Assembly (NCBI RefSeq): GCF_007859655.1
Contig: NZ_CP042304.1
Coordinates: 3,474,501-3,538,500 of the forward strand
Direction of reading: 5' to 3'
Source of the DNA: Devosia ginsengisoli
GTDB taxonomy: Bacteria; Pseudomonadota; Alphaproteobacteria; Rhizobiales; Devosiaceae
DNA: 64,000 nucleotides
The notes under the pieces were generated by a model. The model ran no database searches. It was not told the DNA's origin and was given only the letters and a program-made list of their open reading frames with translations. The translations under genes and the position numbers were made by a program. Each line of letters begins with the position of its first letter. Positions within the stretch are counted from its first letter, which is position 1. Below are positions 9,095 through 18,746 of this stretch, one piece after another.

Positions 9095-9104
9095 GGTGAG
9101 CCTC

Positions 9105-9407
9105 TTATGATTCTGCGGCGGTCCAGAGGGTTTCCCCCTCTGGGCGCAAATAAACTTTCAACCCGCGGCCAATGTAGCTCTCGGGCTTGCGACGTTCCTC
9201 CGTCAGGCCAACTCCTCCCCACTTTTCAGAGTAGAGGTGGAAGTGCTCATTACTTTGGCTACCGTCGTTCCAATTCATGGCCAATAATTCTCGCACGAGC
9301 TCATCGCGCCCTTCAGAATCCAGGTAAATCTCAACGAATACGCCGTCCGTCAGGCCATTCGTATCTGGCCTGTCCCCGGGCGGACTAACTTCGAGTGAGA
9401 TTCTCAT
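9105..9407 (-). CDS. Imm32-like immunity family protein (tentative)
   Basis: The 100-residue soluble protein has no signal peptide. Its middle reads NEHFHLYSEKWGGVGLTEE and its end GRGLKVYLRPE. A small protein with H-x-H/F, WGG-x-x-L and a final K-x-YLR strand is the pattern of the Imm32 family of polymorphic-toxin immunity proteins, as I remember it; no search was run. It sits between the hydrolase and dehydrogenase genes with gaps of 10 and 0 bases, on the same strand. Base composition is visibly more AT-rich than its neighbours, suggesting a later insertion. No toxin gene is adjacent. The gene is likely real; the function is uncertain. Confidence 0.6.
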   Translation of the reverse strand: MRISLEVSPPGDRPDTNGLTDGVFVEIYLDSEGRDELVRELLAMNWNDGSQSNEHFHLYSEKWGGVGLTEERRKPESYIGRGLKVYLRPEGETLWTAAES

Positions 9408-10903
<1,496 letters not shown>

Positions 10904-10904
<1 letters not shown>

Positions 10905-12232
10905 CAGTCGATGCTCCTCAACACTTTGCGCAAGGCGTCGATCAGTTCGGCGATCTGGTCCTTGCTGACGATCAGTGGCGGGCTGAGCGCGATGATGTCG
11001 CCGGTGGTGCGGATCAGGTAGCCGTCCTCGAAGGCCTTCACGAAGGCCGAGAAAGCGCGCTTGGTGGGCGAGCCGGCAATGGGCTCGAGCTCGATGGCGC
11101 CGACCAGGCCGATATTCCTGATATCGATGACATGCGGCTCGCCCTTGAGCGAATGGAGCGCATCCTGCCAGACGGGGGCCAGTTCGGCGCCGCGGGTCAG
11201 CAGATCCTCGTCCTTGTAGGTTTCGAGCGTGGCAAGGCCTGCTGCCGACGCGATGGGGTTACCCGAATAGGTATAGCCGTGGAAGAACTCGATGACGTGT
11301 TCCGGCCCCTGCATGAAGGCGTCGTGGATTTCCGACGACACCAGCACGGCGCCCATGGGAATGACGCCGTTGGTCAGGCCCTTGGCGGTGACCATGATAT
11401 CGGGCGTGACGCCGAAATAGTCGGCGCCGAAGGGCGTGCCGAGACGACCGAAGCCGGTAATGACCTCGTCGAAGATCAGCAGGATGCCGTGCTTTTTCGT
11501 GATGTCGCGCAGGCGCTGGAGATAACCTGATGGAGGGATCAGCACGCCCGTCGAGCCGGCGACCGGCTCGACGATGACCGCGGCGATGGTCGAGGCATCG
11601 TGCAGGGTGACGATGCGTTCCAGCTCGTCGGCCAGCTCCACGCCATGCTCGGGCAGGCCCTTGGAGAAGGCGTTCTTCGCCAGGTTATGGGTGTGCGGCA
11701 TATGATCGACGCCGGTAAGAAGCGTGCCGAACATCTTGCGGTTGGTGACGATGCCGCCCACCGAAATGCCGCCGAAATTGACGCCGTGATAGGCGCGCTC
11801 GCGGCCGATCAGGCGGGAGCGGGCGCCGTCACCCTTCACGCGATGATAGGCGAGCGCCACCTTGAGCGCGGTCTCGACCGATTCAGAACCGGAATTGGTG
11901 AAGAGCACATGGTCGAGCCCTTTGGGGGCGATGTCGACAATGCGGTTGGCCAGCTCGAACGCCTTGGGATGGCCCATCTGGAAGGCGGGGGCATAATCCA
12001 GCTCGGCGGCCTGCCTGGCGATCGCCTCGACGATCTTGGGGCGGGCATGGCCGGCATTGACGCACCACAGGCCCGCCGTGCCGTCGAGCACCTGGCGACC
12101 GTCGGAAGTCGTATAGTGCATGTCCTTGGCGGCGACGAACATGCGCGGGGATTTCTTGAACTGGCGATTTGCCGTAAAGGGCATCCAGAACGCATTCAGG
12201 TCGTTCGGCACCACCGCATTTGAATTGGACAC
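10904..12232 (-). CDS. Beta-alanine/omega-amino acid:pyruvate aminotransferase
   Basis: The 442-residue class III PLP aminotransferase binds PLP through K284 in VTAKGLTNG, with D255 in the FDEVITGFGR motif. The N-terminal NAFWMPFTANRQFKK and the late HGYTYSGNP stretch are typical of omega-amino acid-pyruvate transaminases. It transfers the amino group of beta-alanine to pyruvate, forming malonate semialdehyde for the next enzyme. It is the first gene of the minus-strand operon and faces the TetR-type regulator gene. A GGGGAG ribosome-binding site lies rather far (about 15 bases) from the ATG. Confidence 0.92.
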
Positions 12233-12308
12233 GAAGTCGCGCTCCCCTCTGATTCTGCACTGGTCCGTCTTTTGTCTCTTGACGCGGGGGCGTTAAGGTC
12301 CCCAAATT

Positions 12309-12324
12309 TTGACCAGTTGGAAAA
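12309..12324. promoter_or_regulatory. RutR-box-like operator
   Basis: The sequence TTGACCAGTTGGAAAA matches the RutR consensus TTGACCAnnTGGTCAA in the whole left half and in TGG of the right half. It lies between the divergent aminotransferase and TetR genes, 36 bases before the chosen TetR start. It could let the regulator control both the catabolic operon and itself. The right half is degenerate, so strength is uncertain. Confidence 0.5.
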
Positions 12325-12359
12325 ATGTTAGCACTCCAAAACTTTCTAGCAAGGCGAAA

Positions 12360-13079
12360 ATGCCGCCGAACAAAGTGAAAAGTGCCGAGCCTATGCTTAG
12401 CCCGAAACGCCAGCACAAGGCTGACGCCAAGGCCGCAGCGCATCCGCATGCCAAGCCTCGCCCGCTGACGCGCATCCAGCGTGAGAAGCAGGACCTCATT
12501 CTCGAAGCGGCGCTCGACGTCTTTTCGATGCATGGTTTCCGCGGTTCCACCATCGACCAGATCGCCGAAGTGGCGGGGATGAGCAAACCCAACCTGCTCT
12601 ATTATTTCCCCCGCAAGGAGGAGATCCATCGCCGGCTGATGTCGGCTTTGCTCGACACCTGGCTGGCGCCGCTCAAGGAAATGGATGCGACAGGCGATCC
12701 CTTCCCCGAAATCCGCTCTTACATCCGCCGCAAGCTGGAAATGGCGCGCGACTATCCGCGCGAAAGCCGGCTCTTTGCCAATGAAATGCTGCAGGGCGCG
12801 CCGCGCATCATCGAGATGCTGGAACTCGACCTCAAGAACCTGGTCGACGAAAAGGCCAAGATCCTGCTCGGCTGGATGGAGCAGGGCAAGCTCGCCCATA
12901 CCGATCCCTATCACCTGATCTTCTCGATCTGGGCCACGACCCAGCACTATGCCGATTTCGACGTGCAGGTGCGGGCCGTGCTGGGCAAGGACCGGGGCGG
13001 CGAAGGGCGCTTTGAGGATGCCGCCCGCTATCTCGAGCAATTGTTCCTGTTCGGCCTGACGCCGCGATCCAAGACCTGA
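12360..13079 (+). CDS. TetR-family regulator, RutR-like
   Basis: The 239-residue regulator has a lysine- and proline-rich N-terminal extension of about 40 residues. A TetR helix-turn-helix follows at about 45-90 (AALDVFSMHGFRGSTIDQIAEVAGMSKPNLLYYF). The C-terminal ligand domain contains the RutR-type stretch PRESRLFANEMLQGAPR. RutR senses uracil/thymine and controls pyrimidine use. Here the gene is divergent from the pyrimidine operon and has a RutR-box-like site just upstream. The start at 12360 is supported by AAGG five bases before; an upstream TTG would add 17 residues and lies within the operator. Confidence 0.88.
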   Translation: MPPNKVKSAEPMLSPKRQHKADAKAAAHPHAKPRPLTRIQREKQDLILEAALDVFSMHGFRGSTIDQIAEVAGMSKPNLLYYFPRKEEIHRRLMSALLDTWLAPLKEMDATGDPFPEIRSYIRRKLEMARDYPRESRLFANEMLQGAPRIIEMLELDLKNLVDEKAKILLGWMEQGKLAHTDPYHLIFSIWATTQHYADFDVQVRAVLGKDRGGEGRFEDAARYLEQLFLFGLTPRSKT

Positions 13080-13113
13080 TTGTTAAGCAGGTGCTTGAAA
13101 ATCGTTTTGGGTC

Positions 13114-13142
13114 GGCTTAACACTTAAGCCAACAATTAAGTG
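13114..13142. promoter_or_regulatory. Two overlapping inverted repeats before the DHFR-fold gene
   Basis: GGCTTAA-CAC-TTAAGCC (13114-13130) is a perfect 7-bp inverted repeat. Overlapping it, CACTTAA (13121-13127) and TTAAGTG (13136-13142) form a second perfect 7-bp repeat around eight bases. They end 12 bases before the start of the reductase-like gene. The AT-rich repeated TTAA arms look like regulator binding sites or alternative hairpins. No candidate regulator of this type is adjacent other than the TetR protein. Confidence 0.4.
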
Positions 13143-13154
13143 ATGGAGGGAGAA

Positions 13155-13760
13155 ATGACCCAGCAAGTACACGCCCATATGAGCTTGTCGCTCGACGGTT
13201 ATGGCACGGGCCTCAACCAGACCCGGGAAAAGCCGTTCGGCGACATTCCCGACGGGGAGCCGATGCATCGCTGGATGATCGAGGATGCCGAGAACAACAA
13301 GGCCGAGATTGATGCCATCTGCGACTATGGCGCCTTCATCATGGGGCGGAACATGTTCGCCGCGCCGGGACCGGATGTCTGGGAGGAGGAATGGAAGGGC
13401 TGGTGGGGGCCAAACCCGCCCTATCATGCGCCGGTCTTCGTGCTGACCCATCACGCGCATGCCCCGATCGAAATGGAGGGCGGCACGGTGTTTCACTTCG
13501 TGACCGAAGGGCCGGATGTGGCGATGGCCCGGGCCAGGCAGGCGGCAGGCGCGCGCAATGTGGTGATTGCTGGCGGGGTCAGCACTTTGCGGAATTATCT
13601 CAATGCCGGCGCCGTCGACATGCTGCACCTGCAGATCGCGCCAGTGGTGATCGGCGCGGGCGAGTGCCTGTGGCACGGCCTGACCGCAACGCTGGAACCC
13701 AGCGGTGCCCGCCAGACACGGTTTACCACCCATATGGATTATCGCGTGGTGAAGGCCTGA
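13155..13760 (+). CDS. Dihydrofolate reductase-fold (RibD C-terminal-like) protein
   Basis: The 201-residue cytoplasmic protein belongs to the dihydrofolate reductase family that includes the RibD C-terminal domain. Visible are MSLSLDGYGTG at the N-terminus, the FIMGRNMF strand-loop and the nucleotide-binding VVIAGGVSTLRNYLNAG near 135-155. Members are often NADPH-dependent, but most, like this one, have no known substrate. The start at 13155 follows GGAGGGAGAA; a GTG start 15 bases earlier is less likely. It is separated from the TetR gene by inverted repeats and converges on the MFS genes. Confidence 0.8.
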   Translation: MTQQVHAHMSLSLDGYGTGLNQTREKPFGDIPDGEPMHRWMIEDAENNKAEIDAICDYGAFIMGRNMFAAPGPDVWEEEWKGWWGPNPPYHAPVFVLTHHAHAPIEMEGGTVFHFVTEGPDVAMARARQAAGARNVVIAGGVSTLRNYLNAGAVDMLHLQIAPVVIGAGECLWHGLTATLEPSGARQTRFTTHMDYRVVKA

Positions 13761-13772
13761 ACCGGCCGATAG

Positions 13773-14927
13773 TCAGGCCGGGACGACATCGCCTTTCGGC
13801 GCGAGTTTCCCGGCCATCAGGCAGGTCAGCACCAGCAGTGGCAACAGCATGGCAAAGGCCATGCGGATGCCCAGGCCCTGCGCCACGGCGCCGATCAGTG
13901 CCGGTGCCCCGAGATTGACCAGCTGGAAGATCAGCGTCGTTGCCGCCACATTCTGGCTGGCCGGCCGGTCGCCCAATCGCGCGGCGGCCGACAGGGTCAG
14001 CGGGTAGAGTACGCAGATGCCCAGGCCGACCAGGCCGAATCCGGTCAGTGCCAGCAGGGCCGTGGGCGAGATGACGAGCAGTACCATGCCGGCAATGGCG
14101 ATGCCGGCCAGCACGCGGGCCACCAGCACCGGTCCGAAGCGATCGATCCAGCGATCGGCCACGAGCCGCCCACCGGCCATGGTGACCAGCAAGGCGGGCA
14201 GGGCCATGGATTCCACCCAGGCAGCTACCTCGAAATTGTCGCGCAGATAGATGATCGACCAGGCGCGGGCGGCGCCTTCGGTGAGGGCCGCACCGAGCCC
14301 GAATGCCACGAGCCCCAGCGTTGCCAGTGTCGGCCAGGCCAGCTTGCGCCTGTTATTGCCGGCATGCGGCCGCGGCGGGATGAGCGGCATCGGCACCACG
14401 ATAAGCAGCATGAGCCCGATCGCCAGTGGAACCAGCAGCCACAGATGCTGGGCCGGGGAGATATCGAGCCCCCGCATGGCCGCGCCCAGCAGCGAGGTGA
14501 GCAGGAAGCCGATGCTCCACACGCCGTGGCAGGTATTCATCACGCGTGTCCCGGTGGCCGCTTCCACCCGGTCGGCCTCGACATTGATGGCGATATTGGT
14601 GAGCGAGAAGCCCATGCCGTTGAGCGCCAGCAGCAGGAACATCGCCACCGGATTGAGCAGCACCGTGACCAGTGCCGCCCCGACTGTCGCTACCGGCAAT
14701 AACCAGAGAATGACGGCGCGCGGCCCGAAACGCTCGATGATCTGGCTGGAAAACAGGAACATGGTGAGCGCGCCCAGCGGCTGGCCCATCAGCACCAGCC
14801 CGAGCTGGCCTTCGCTGAGCCCGATCAGCAATTGCACATCGGGAATGCGCGTATGCAGCGCGCCGATGGCCAGGGCATGAACGAAGAACAGCGCAATGAT
14901 GCGCCAGCGCAGGATAGTGGGAGTCAC
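13773..14927 (-). CDS. MFS transporter (paralogue 1)
   Basis: The 384-residue protein has about twelve predicted transmembrane helices in two halves. It belongs to the same major facilitator subgroup as the two genes upstream: shared features are TRIPDVQ near residue 27, SEGQLGLVLMG, the INVEADRVE helix and RVMNTCHGVWSIGF. This subgroup contains YbjJ- and fucose permease-like proteins; substrate is unknown. The start is GTG, overlapping the mmcB stop by four bases (GTGA). It is the last gene of the four-gene minus-strand unit. Confidence 0.85.
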   Translation of the reverse strand: MTPTILRWRIIALFFVHALAIGALHTRIPDVQLLIGLSEGQLGLVLMGQPLGALTMFLFSSQIIERFGPRAVILWLLPVATVGAALVTVLLNPVAMFLLLALNGMGFSLTNIAINVEADRVEAATGTRVMNTCHGVWSIGFLLTSLLGAAMRGLDISPAQHLWLLVPLAIGLMLLIVVPMPLIPPRPHAGNNRRKLAWPTLATLGLVAFGLGAALTEGAARAWSIIYLRDNFEVAAWVESMALPALLVTMAGGRLVADRWIDRFGPVLVARVLAGIAIAGMVLLVISPTALLALTGFGLVGLGICVLYPLTLSAAARLGDRPASQNVAATTLIFQLVNLGAPALIGAVAQGLGIRMAFAMLLPLLVLTCLMAGKLAPKGDVVPA

Positions 14928-15385
14928 TTGGGGCCGGGATCCATCAATACATGGATGCGGTCGGCGCCGAGCCGGGCCAGCTTGAGCATCAGCGTCTTGC
15001 GGCGGGCAGGCGCCAGGGGTGTGTCGGGACTGTCGCGCAGGATGGCGCCGTCATGCCCGTCGGCCACGATGAGGCCCTCGCTTTCGGGAAAGATTTCGGC
15101 GTCCAGCTCGGGTGGCTTGGCGAAGAAGAACCTGTCGGAGAATTCCCGGTATTCCGGCCATTTGCGGTCGACCTGGAAATCGATCAGGCTCGATTTGATC
15201 TCGATGATCCAGATCTCGCCCTTCGGCCCTACCGCAAGCACGTCGGCGCGCCGTCCATTGGCCAGCGGCACCTCGGCATAGCAGGCCATGTCGTGCCGCT
15301 CGCGCAGCATGCGCATGACCCCGCGCTGCACGCGCAGGGCCGTTGCCGATTGGCGCAGGTCGACGATGGGCGGCAGCTCAGCCAT
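14924..15385 (-). CDS. mmcB: MmcB family DNA repair protein
   Basis: The 153-residue protein matches the Caulobacter MmcB family, a nuclease-like protein induced by DNA damage. The typical centre CYAEVPLANGRRADVLAVG then IWIIEIKSS has the acidic and lysine residues (D, E-x-K) of a restriction-endonuclease-like fold. The following DRKWPEYREFSDRFFFA is also characteristic. The start at 15385 lies eight bases inside the end of the upstream MFS gene, and its stop overlaps the next MFS start. Its position between transporter paralogues is unexpected. SOS control was not seen: no LexA box is near the coupled start. Confidence 0.88.
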   Translation of the reverse strand: MAELPPIVDLRQSATALRVQRGVMRMLRERHDMACYAEVPLANGRRADVLAVGPKGEIWIIEIKSSLIDFQVDRKWPEYREFSDRFFFAKPPELDAEIFPESEGLIVADGHDGAILRDSPDTPLAPARRKTLMLKLARLGADRIHVLMDPGPK

Positions 15386-16568
15386 GGGGTGGAACCGGCT
15401 CGGGCGGCAATCCGTGCGGCGCATCGACCTTGCGCTTGCCCAGCGCAAAGCTCGAGGCCCAGAGCCCGGCCAGCAGCAATGGCAGGCAGATGAGGTAGGA
15501 ATTGCGGATGCCCAGATATTCGGCGACGAAGCCGAGCAAAGGCGGCGCGAGGAAGAACACCACGAAGCTCACCTGTCCGAGCGCCGCGACATTGACTGCG
15601 GCCGGCCGGTCGGTGCGTTGCGCTGCGGCCGAAACGGCCAGCGGATAGACCGCCGAACAGCCGATGCCCATCAGCGCAAAGCCGGCCAGGGCCACGCTGG
15701 TTCCGGGCGCATAGCCCACCATGAGTACGCCGATACTGGCGAGACTCAGCAGCACCATGGCCACATTGCGCGGCCCGAACCGCTCCACTACCGGATCGGC
15801 GAAGAGGCGCATCACCGCCATGCAGAAGGCGAAGAGCGTCAGCCCCATGCCGCCCACGAAGGGCTCGGCGGCAAACACGTCGCGCATATAGATGGCCGAC
15901 CAGTCGATGCCGGCGCCTTCCACCAGAAAGGCGGCAAAGCCGATAAGGCAGAGCGGCAGCAGGCCCCAATGCGGAAAGGCGATGCGGTTGGTATTTTCCG
16001 ACTGGGTGCGTTGCGGCGCGGGGGCCGGCACAATGCCCGAAATCATGAAGCCGCCGACCACGACGACGACAACAGCCATCAGCCCCAGATGCGCCTCGAC
16101 CGAAAGGCCCGACTGGCGGATCGCCGCGCCGGCCAAAGCCGTCACGAAAAAGCCGACGCTCCAGAAGCCGTGCGCCCGGTTCATGAAGCGCTGGCCGGTA
16201 TGCATTTCCAGCCGGTCGATCTCGACATTGAGGTTGATTTCGAGCGCCCCGGACAGGAGTCCGGTGAGGAACAGCACGCCGAACACGGCTGGCGCCATGC
16301 CCAACCATGGGATCAGCGCGAAGAGCAGCGAAGGGCCCAGCACCGTGACGAAGGCGGTGGTGCGTACGCCCAGCTTTTCGATCACGGCAGCCCCGAAGGT
16401 CAGCGAGATCAGCGAGCCGATCGACATGCCGATCATGGTGAGGCCGAGCTGGCTTTCGGTGACGCCGAGATGGGTCTGGATATCGGGCAGGCGCGCCATC
16501 AGCGCACCCGTGGTCAGGGCGAACAGAAAGAAGCAGGCATAAAGCCGGTGCTGCGGCGCAATTGTCAT
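15378..16568 (-). CDS. MFS transporter (paralogue 2)
   Basis: The 396-residue protein has about twelve transmembrane helices and is closely related to the product of 16565-17737: both contain ARLPDIQ or PRLPDIQ, SQLGL/GQLGL, the NVEIDRLE/NIEADRVE helix, FMNRAHGFWSVGFF and the EGAGIDWSAIYMRD/N stretch at the start of the second half. Substrate is unknown. The ATG overlaps the stop of paralogue 3 by four bases (ATGA). mmcB overlaps its 3' end. Tandem duplication is the simplest origin. Confidence 0.88.
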   Translation of the reverse strand: MTIAPQHRLYACFFLFALTTGALMARLPDIQTHLGVTESQLGLTMIGMSIGSLISLTFGAAVIEKLGVRTTAFVTVLGPSLLFALIPWLGMAPAVFGVLFLTGLLSGALEINLNVEIDRLEMHTGQRFMNRAHGFWSVGFFVTALAGAAIRQSGLSVEAHLGLMAVVVVVVGGFMISGIVPAPAPQRTQSENTNRIAFPHWGLLPLCLIGFAAFLVEGAGIDWSAIYMRDVFAAEPFVGGMGLTLFAFCMAVMRLFADPVVERFGPRNVAMVLLSLASIGVLMVGYAPGTSVALAGFALMGIGCSAVYPLAVSAAAQRTDRPAAVNVAALGQVSFVVFFLAPPLLGFVAEYLGIRNSYLICLPLLLAGLWASSFALGKRKVDAPHGLPPEPVPPHG

Positions 16569-17737
16569 GGCGTCACGACTTTGCGGGCAGCGCGTGGCGC
16601 CAGCGCCTGGGCGGTGAAGAGGCCCAGCAGCACCAGCGGAAAGCCGACGCCGAAGGTCCACTGGATGCCGAAATGTTCGGCGACATAGCCCAGCAGCGGC
16701 GGCCCGAGCAGGAAGGCGGTGAAGGAGAATTGCGCCAGCGCCGCCACATTGATGGCAGCCGGGCGGTCGGTCTGCTGTGCGGCGGCCGACATGGCCAGCG
16801 GGAACAGCGCGCTGGAGCCGACACCGATCATGGCAAAGCCCAGATAGGCCGACCAGGCGACCGGCGCGAAGAAAACCAGCAGCACGCCGGCCCCCAGGAT
16901 GACGAGCAGCGCGCGCGCCACCACGACCGGATTGTAGCGGTCGACAAAGCCATCGGCGAAGAAGCGGGCAAAGGCCTGCGAGCCGGCGACAGTGGCCACG
17001 GCAATACCGGCCCAGAACGGCTCGGCGGCGAACATGTTGCGCATATAGATGGCCGACCAGTCGATGCCGGCGCCCTCCATCAGCATGGCCGAAAGGCAGA
17101 CGGCCACCAGCATCATGATGGGCAGTGTCGGTCGCGCGAAATGCGGTGTTTCATCGGTGCTGGAGCCGGCCCGATGCGGTGCGGGCTCGAAGCGGCCGAG
17201 CACGACGAGCGTGGCGACTGTTATGATCGGGATCATCAGCAGCAGGTGGATCTGCACGGATAGTCCGGTCTGGGCGATGAAGGAGCCGACCATGCCGGCG
17301 GTGAAGAAGCCGAGGCTCCAGAAAGCATGGGCGCGGCTCATGATGCGGCGGCCGATGACATGCTCGACGCGATCGGCCTCGATATTGATGATGACCTCGA
17401 TGGCGCCGATGGTGAGGCCCACCGGCAGCAGCAGCAGGAAAAACATCAGCGGGCCCTGCGCCCACATGGCCAGTGCATAGAATACCGAAAGCAGGGGAAT
17501 GGCGGTCAGCAGCACGCGGCGATAGCCGACCTTTTCGACGAGGCGACCGGCAAAGGTGAGCGAGATCAGCGTGCCGACGGCCGAGCCGATCAGCGCCAGC
17601 CCGAGCTGGCCTTCGCCGACGCCCATGGCCTGCTGGATATCGGGCAGGCGCGGAAACATGCTGCCCATGCAGAACGAATAAACGAAAAACGCCCCGAACA
17701 CCTTGATCTGGGGCGGCAGGTCAATGCCGAATCTCAT
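16565..17737 (-). CDS. MFS transporter (paralogue 3, first in operon)
   Basis: The 390-residue protein has about twelve transmembrane helices. It is the first gene of the MFS-MFS-mmcB-MFS unit. Its second half starts with EGAGIDWSAIYMRNMFAAEPFWAGI, nearly the same as paralogue 2. Two palindromic, LacI-operator-like sites lie 68-103 bases upstream of the ATG, so this whole unit may be controlled by a LacI-type repressor encoded elsewhere. A sugar or sugar-derived substrate is suggested by the subgroup and by the operator type but not shown. Confidence 0.88.
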   Translation of the reverse strand: MRFGIDLPPQIKVFGAFFVYSFCMGSMFPRLPDIQQAMGVGEGQLGLALIGSAVGTLISLTFAGRLVEKVGYRRVLLTAIPLLSVFYALAMWAQGPLMFFLLLLPVGLTIGAIEVIINIEADRVEHVIGRRIMSRAHAFWSLGFFTAGMVGSFIAQTGLSVQIHLLLMIPIITVATLVVLGRFEPAPHRAGSSTDETPHFARPTLPIMMLVAVCLSAMLMEGAGIDWSAIYMRNMFAAEPFWAGIAVATVAGSQAFARFFADGFVDRYNPVVVARALLVILGAGVLLVFFAPVAWSAYLGFAMIGVGSSALFPLAMSAAAQQTDRPAAINVAALAQFSFTAFLLGPPLLGYVAEHFGIQWTFGVGFPLVLLGLFTAQALAPRAARKVVTP

Positions 17738-17804
17738 GCTGAAATACTCGCGAAGTCAGTGGCCTGAAGCTAAGCGAAAACAGAGGCGCGGGAAATAGCG
17801 ACCG

Positions 17805-17840
17805 AAAACGTTTTACGAAGGTTTTTGCAACGTTGCAAAA
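17805..17840. promoter_or_regulatory. Pair of LacI-type palindromic operators
   Basis: AAAACGTTTT (17805-17814) and the perfect 18-bp palindrome TTTTGCAACGTTGCAAAA (17823-17840) both have the central CG typical of LacI-family operators. Their centres are 22 bases apart, two helical turns. They lie upstream of the first MFS gene (start 17737). No LacI-family gene is in the window. Confidence 0.55.
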
Positions 17841-17887
17841 GTGCCGCAGGGGGAGCGTTGGGGCCTTCAGCGCGCTTGGCCCCCCCG

Positions 17888-17922
17888 CCCTCAATCCCTC
17901 CCCATCGAGGGGAGGGAGGCGC
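17888..17922 (+). repeat. 35-bp repeat, left inverted copy
   Basis: This GC-rich segment (around CCCCATCGAGGGG) is an exact inverted copy of 18666-18700. It contains its own palindrome. The two copies flank the receiver-like gene at 17945-18502. Such short palindromic elements are common in Hyphomicrobiales intergenic regions. Confidence 0.8.
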
Positions 17923-17944
17923 CAGAGGAGCGGCTGCCCCAAAC

Positions 17945-18502
17945 TTATCCGGTCGGCGCCATGTGAAGGTCGTCGCGCAGCACGTTCACGCCCGTCATGA
18001 GGTTGCGAACGATTTCCAGCCGCCGGAACTGCCCGCCGAGGCGGGTTTCGGCGGCGCGCCTAGGGGCAGTGACGCGGTCGCGGCGGTCGGGGCCGAAATA
18101 GCCCGGCGTTTCGTAATAGATGTGGCTCTGCCCCACCTGCCGCTCGATCCGCTCAGCCACCCGGGCACGCGTGAAGGGCATGGTGATGACGTCGTCGAAC
18201 CCCATATTAATGCAGCGTGTAATCGCCTCGACCGAGGGACTCTCGGAGAAATAGATCAGCGGCGAGAACCGTACGCGCCGGCTGGGACAGAAGCGAATGG
18301 CATCGGCAACATTGCGCAGCGTGCCGACATCGGGCACGGCCGCGAAGAGGAAGAAGCAGACGGGCGTGCGATTGACCTGCTGCTCCGCCTGCGCCACCCC
18401 GGCATAGGGCAGCACGGCCGAAAAGCGCAGCCGACGCGCCAGATCCATCAATGCTGCGCCCGGCCCATCCAGGGGCCCGACGATATAGGCGGCGGCCTTC
18501 AT
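17945..18502 (-). CDS. Receiver (CheY)-like domain protein, degenerate
   Basis: The 185-residue cytoplasmic protein has a Rossmann/CheY-like pattern: hydrophobic strands at about 4-9, 35-38, 51-57 and 84-88, with a loop FDDVITMPF near 104-112 where receivers have the conserved lysine. No convincing acidic pocket with phospho-acceptor aspartate is seen, so it may be a pseudo-receiver. The C-terminal part carries YFGPDRRDR, a motif found in several alphaproteobacterial response-regulator-like proteins. The start at 18502 was preferred to one 11 codons upstream. It is flanked by inverted 35-bp repeats. Function unknown. Confidence 0.7.
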   Translation of the reverse strand: MKAAAYIVGPLDGPGAALMDLARRLRFSAVLPYAGVAQAEQQVNRTPVCFFLFAAVPDVGTLRNVADAIRFCPSRRVRFSPLIYFSESPSVEAITRCINMGFDDVITMPFTRARVAERIERQVGQSHIYYETPGYFGPDRRDRVTAPRRAAETRLGGQFRRLEIVRNLMTGVNVLRDDLHMAPTG

Positions 18503-18665
18503 GCCCCTGCCACTCCACTCTTTCCCGGCGCGCATGGTAGGGTCCGAGTGCTAAGGGAGGGCTAACGGGCGTTCCGTCTGCGAATCCGGTGTTTGCGACT
18601 CACCCCCACCCTTGATCCCTCCCCACAAGGGGGAGGGAGACGATGAACACTAGCCTCTCAGCTTT

Positions 18666-18700
18666 GCGCCTCCCTCCCCTCGATGGGGAGGGATTGAGGG
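18666..18700 (-). repeat. 35-bp repeat, right inverted copy
   Basis: Exact reverse complement of 17888-17922. A related, diverged palindromic block (CCCTCCCCACAAGGGGGAGGG) lies just before it at about 18615-18640, so the 244-bp gap between the receiver-like gene and the LysR gene is largely repeat sequence. Confidence 0.8.
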
Positions 18701-18746
18701 TGGGGTGGGGCCACGCACGCCGACCCCGCCGGAAGCTTGCGAACAC

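Noticed and set aside
8009..9388. A 459-codon plus-strand frame opposite the M20 hydrolase
   Set aside because: It is an antisense shadow; the minus strand has all metal ligands of the hydrolase family and operon context.
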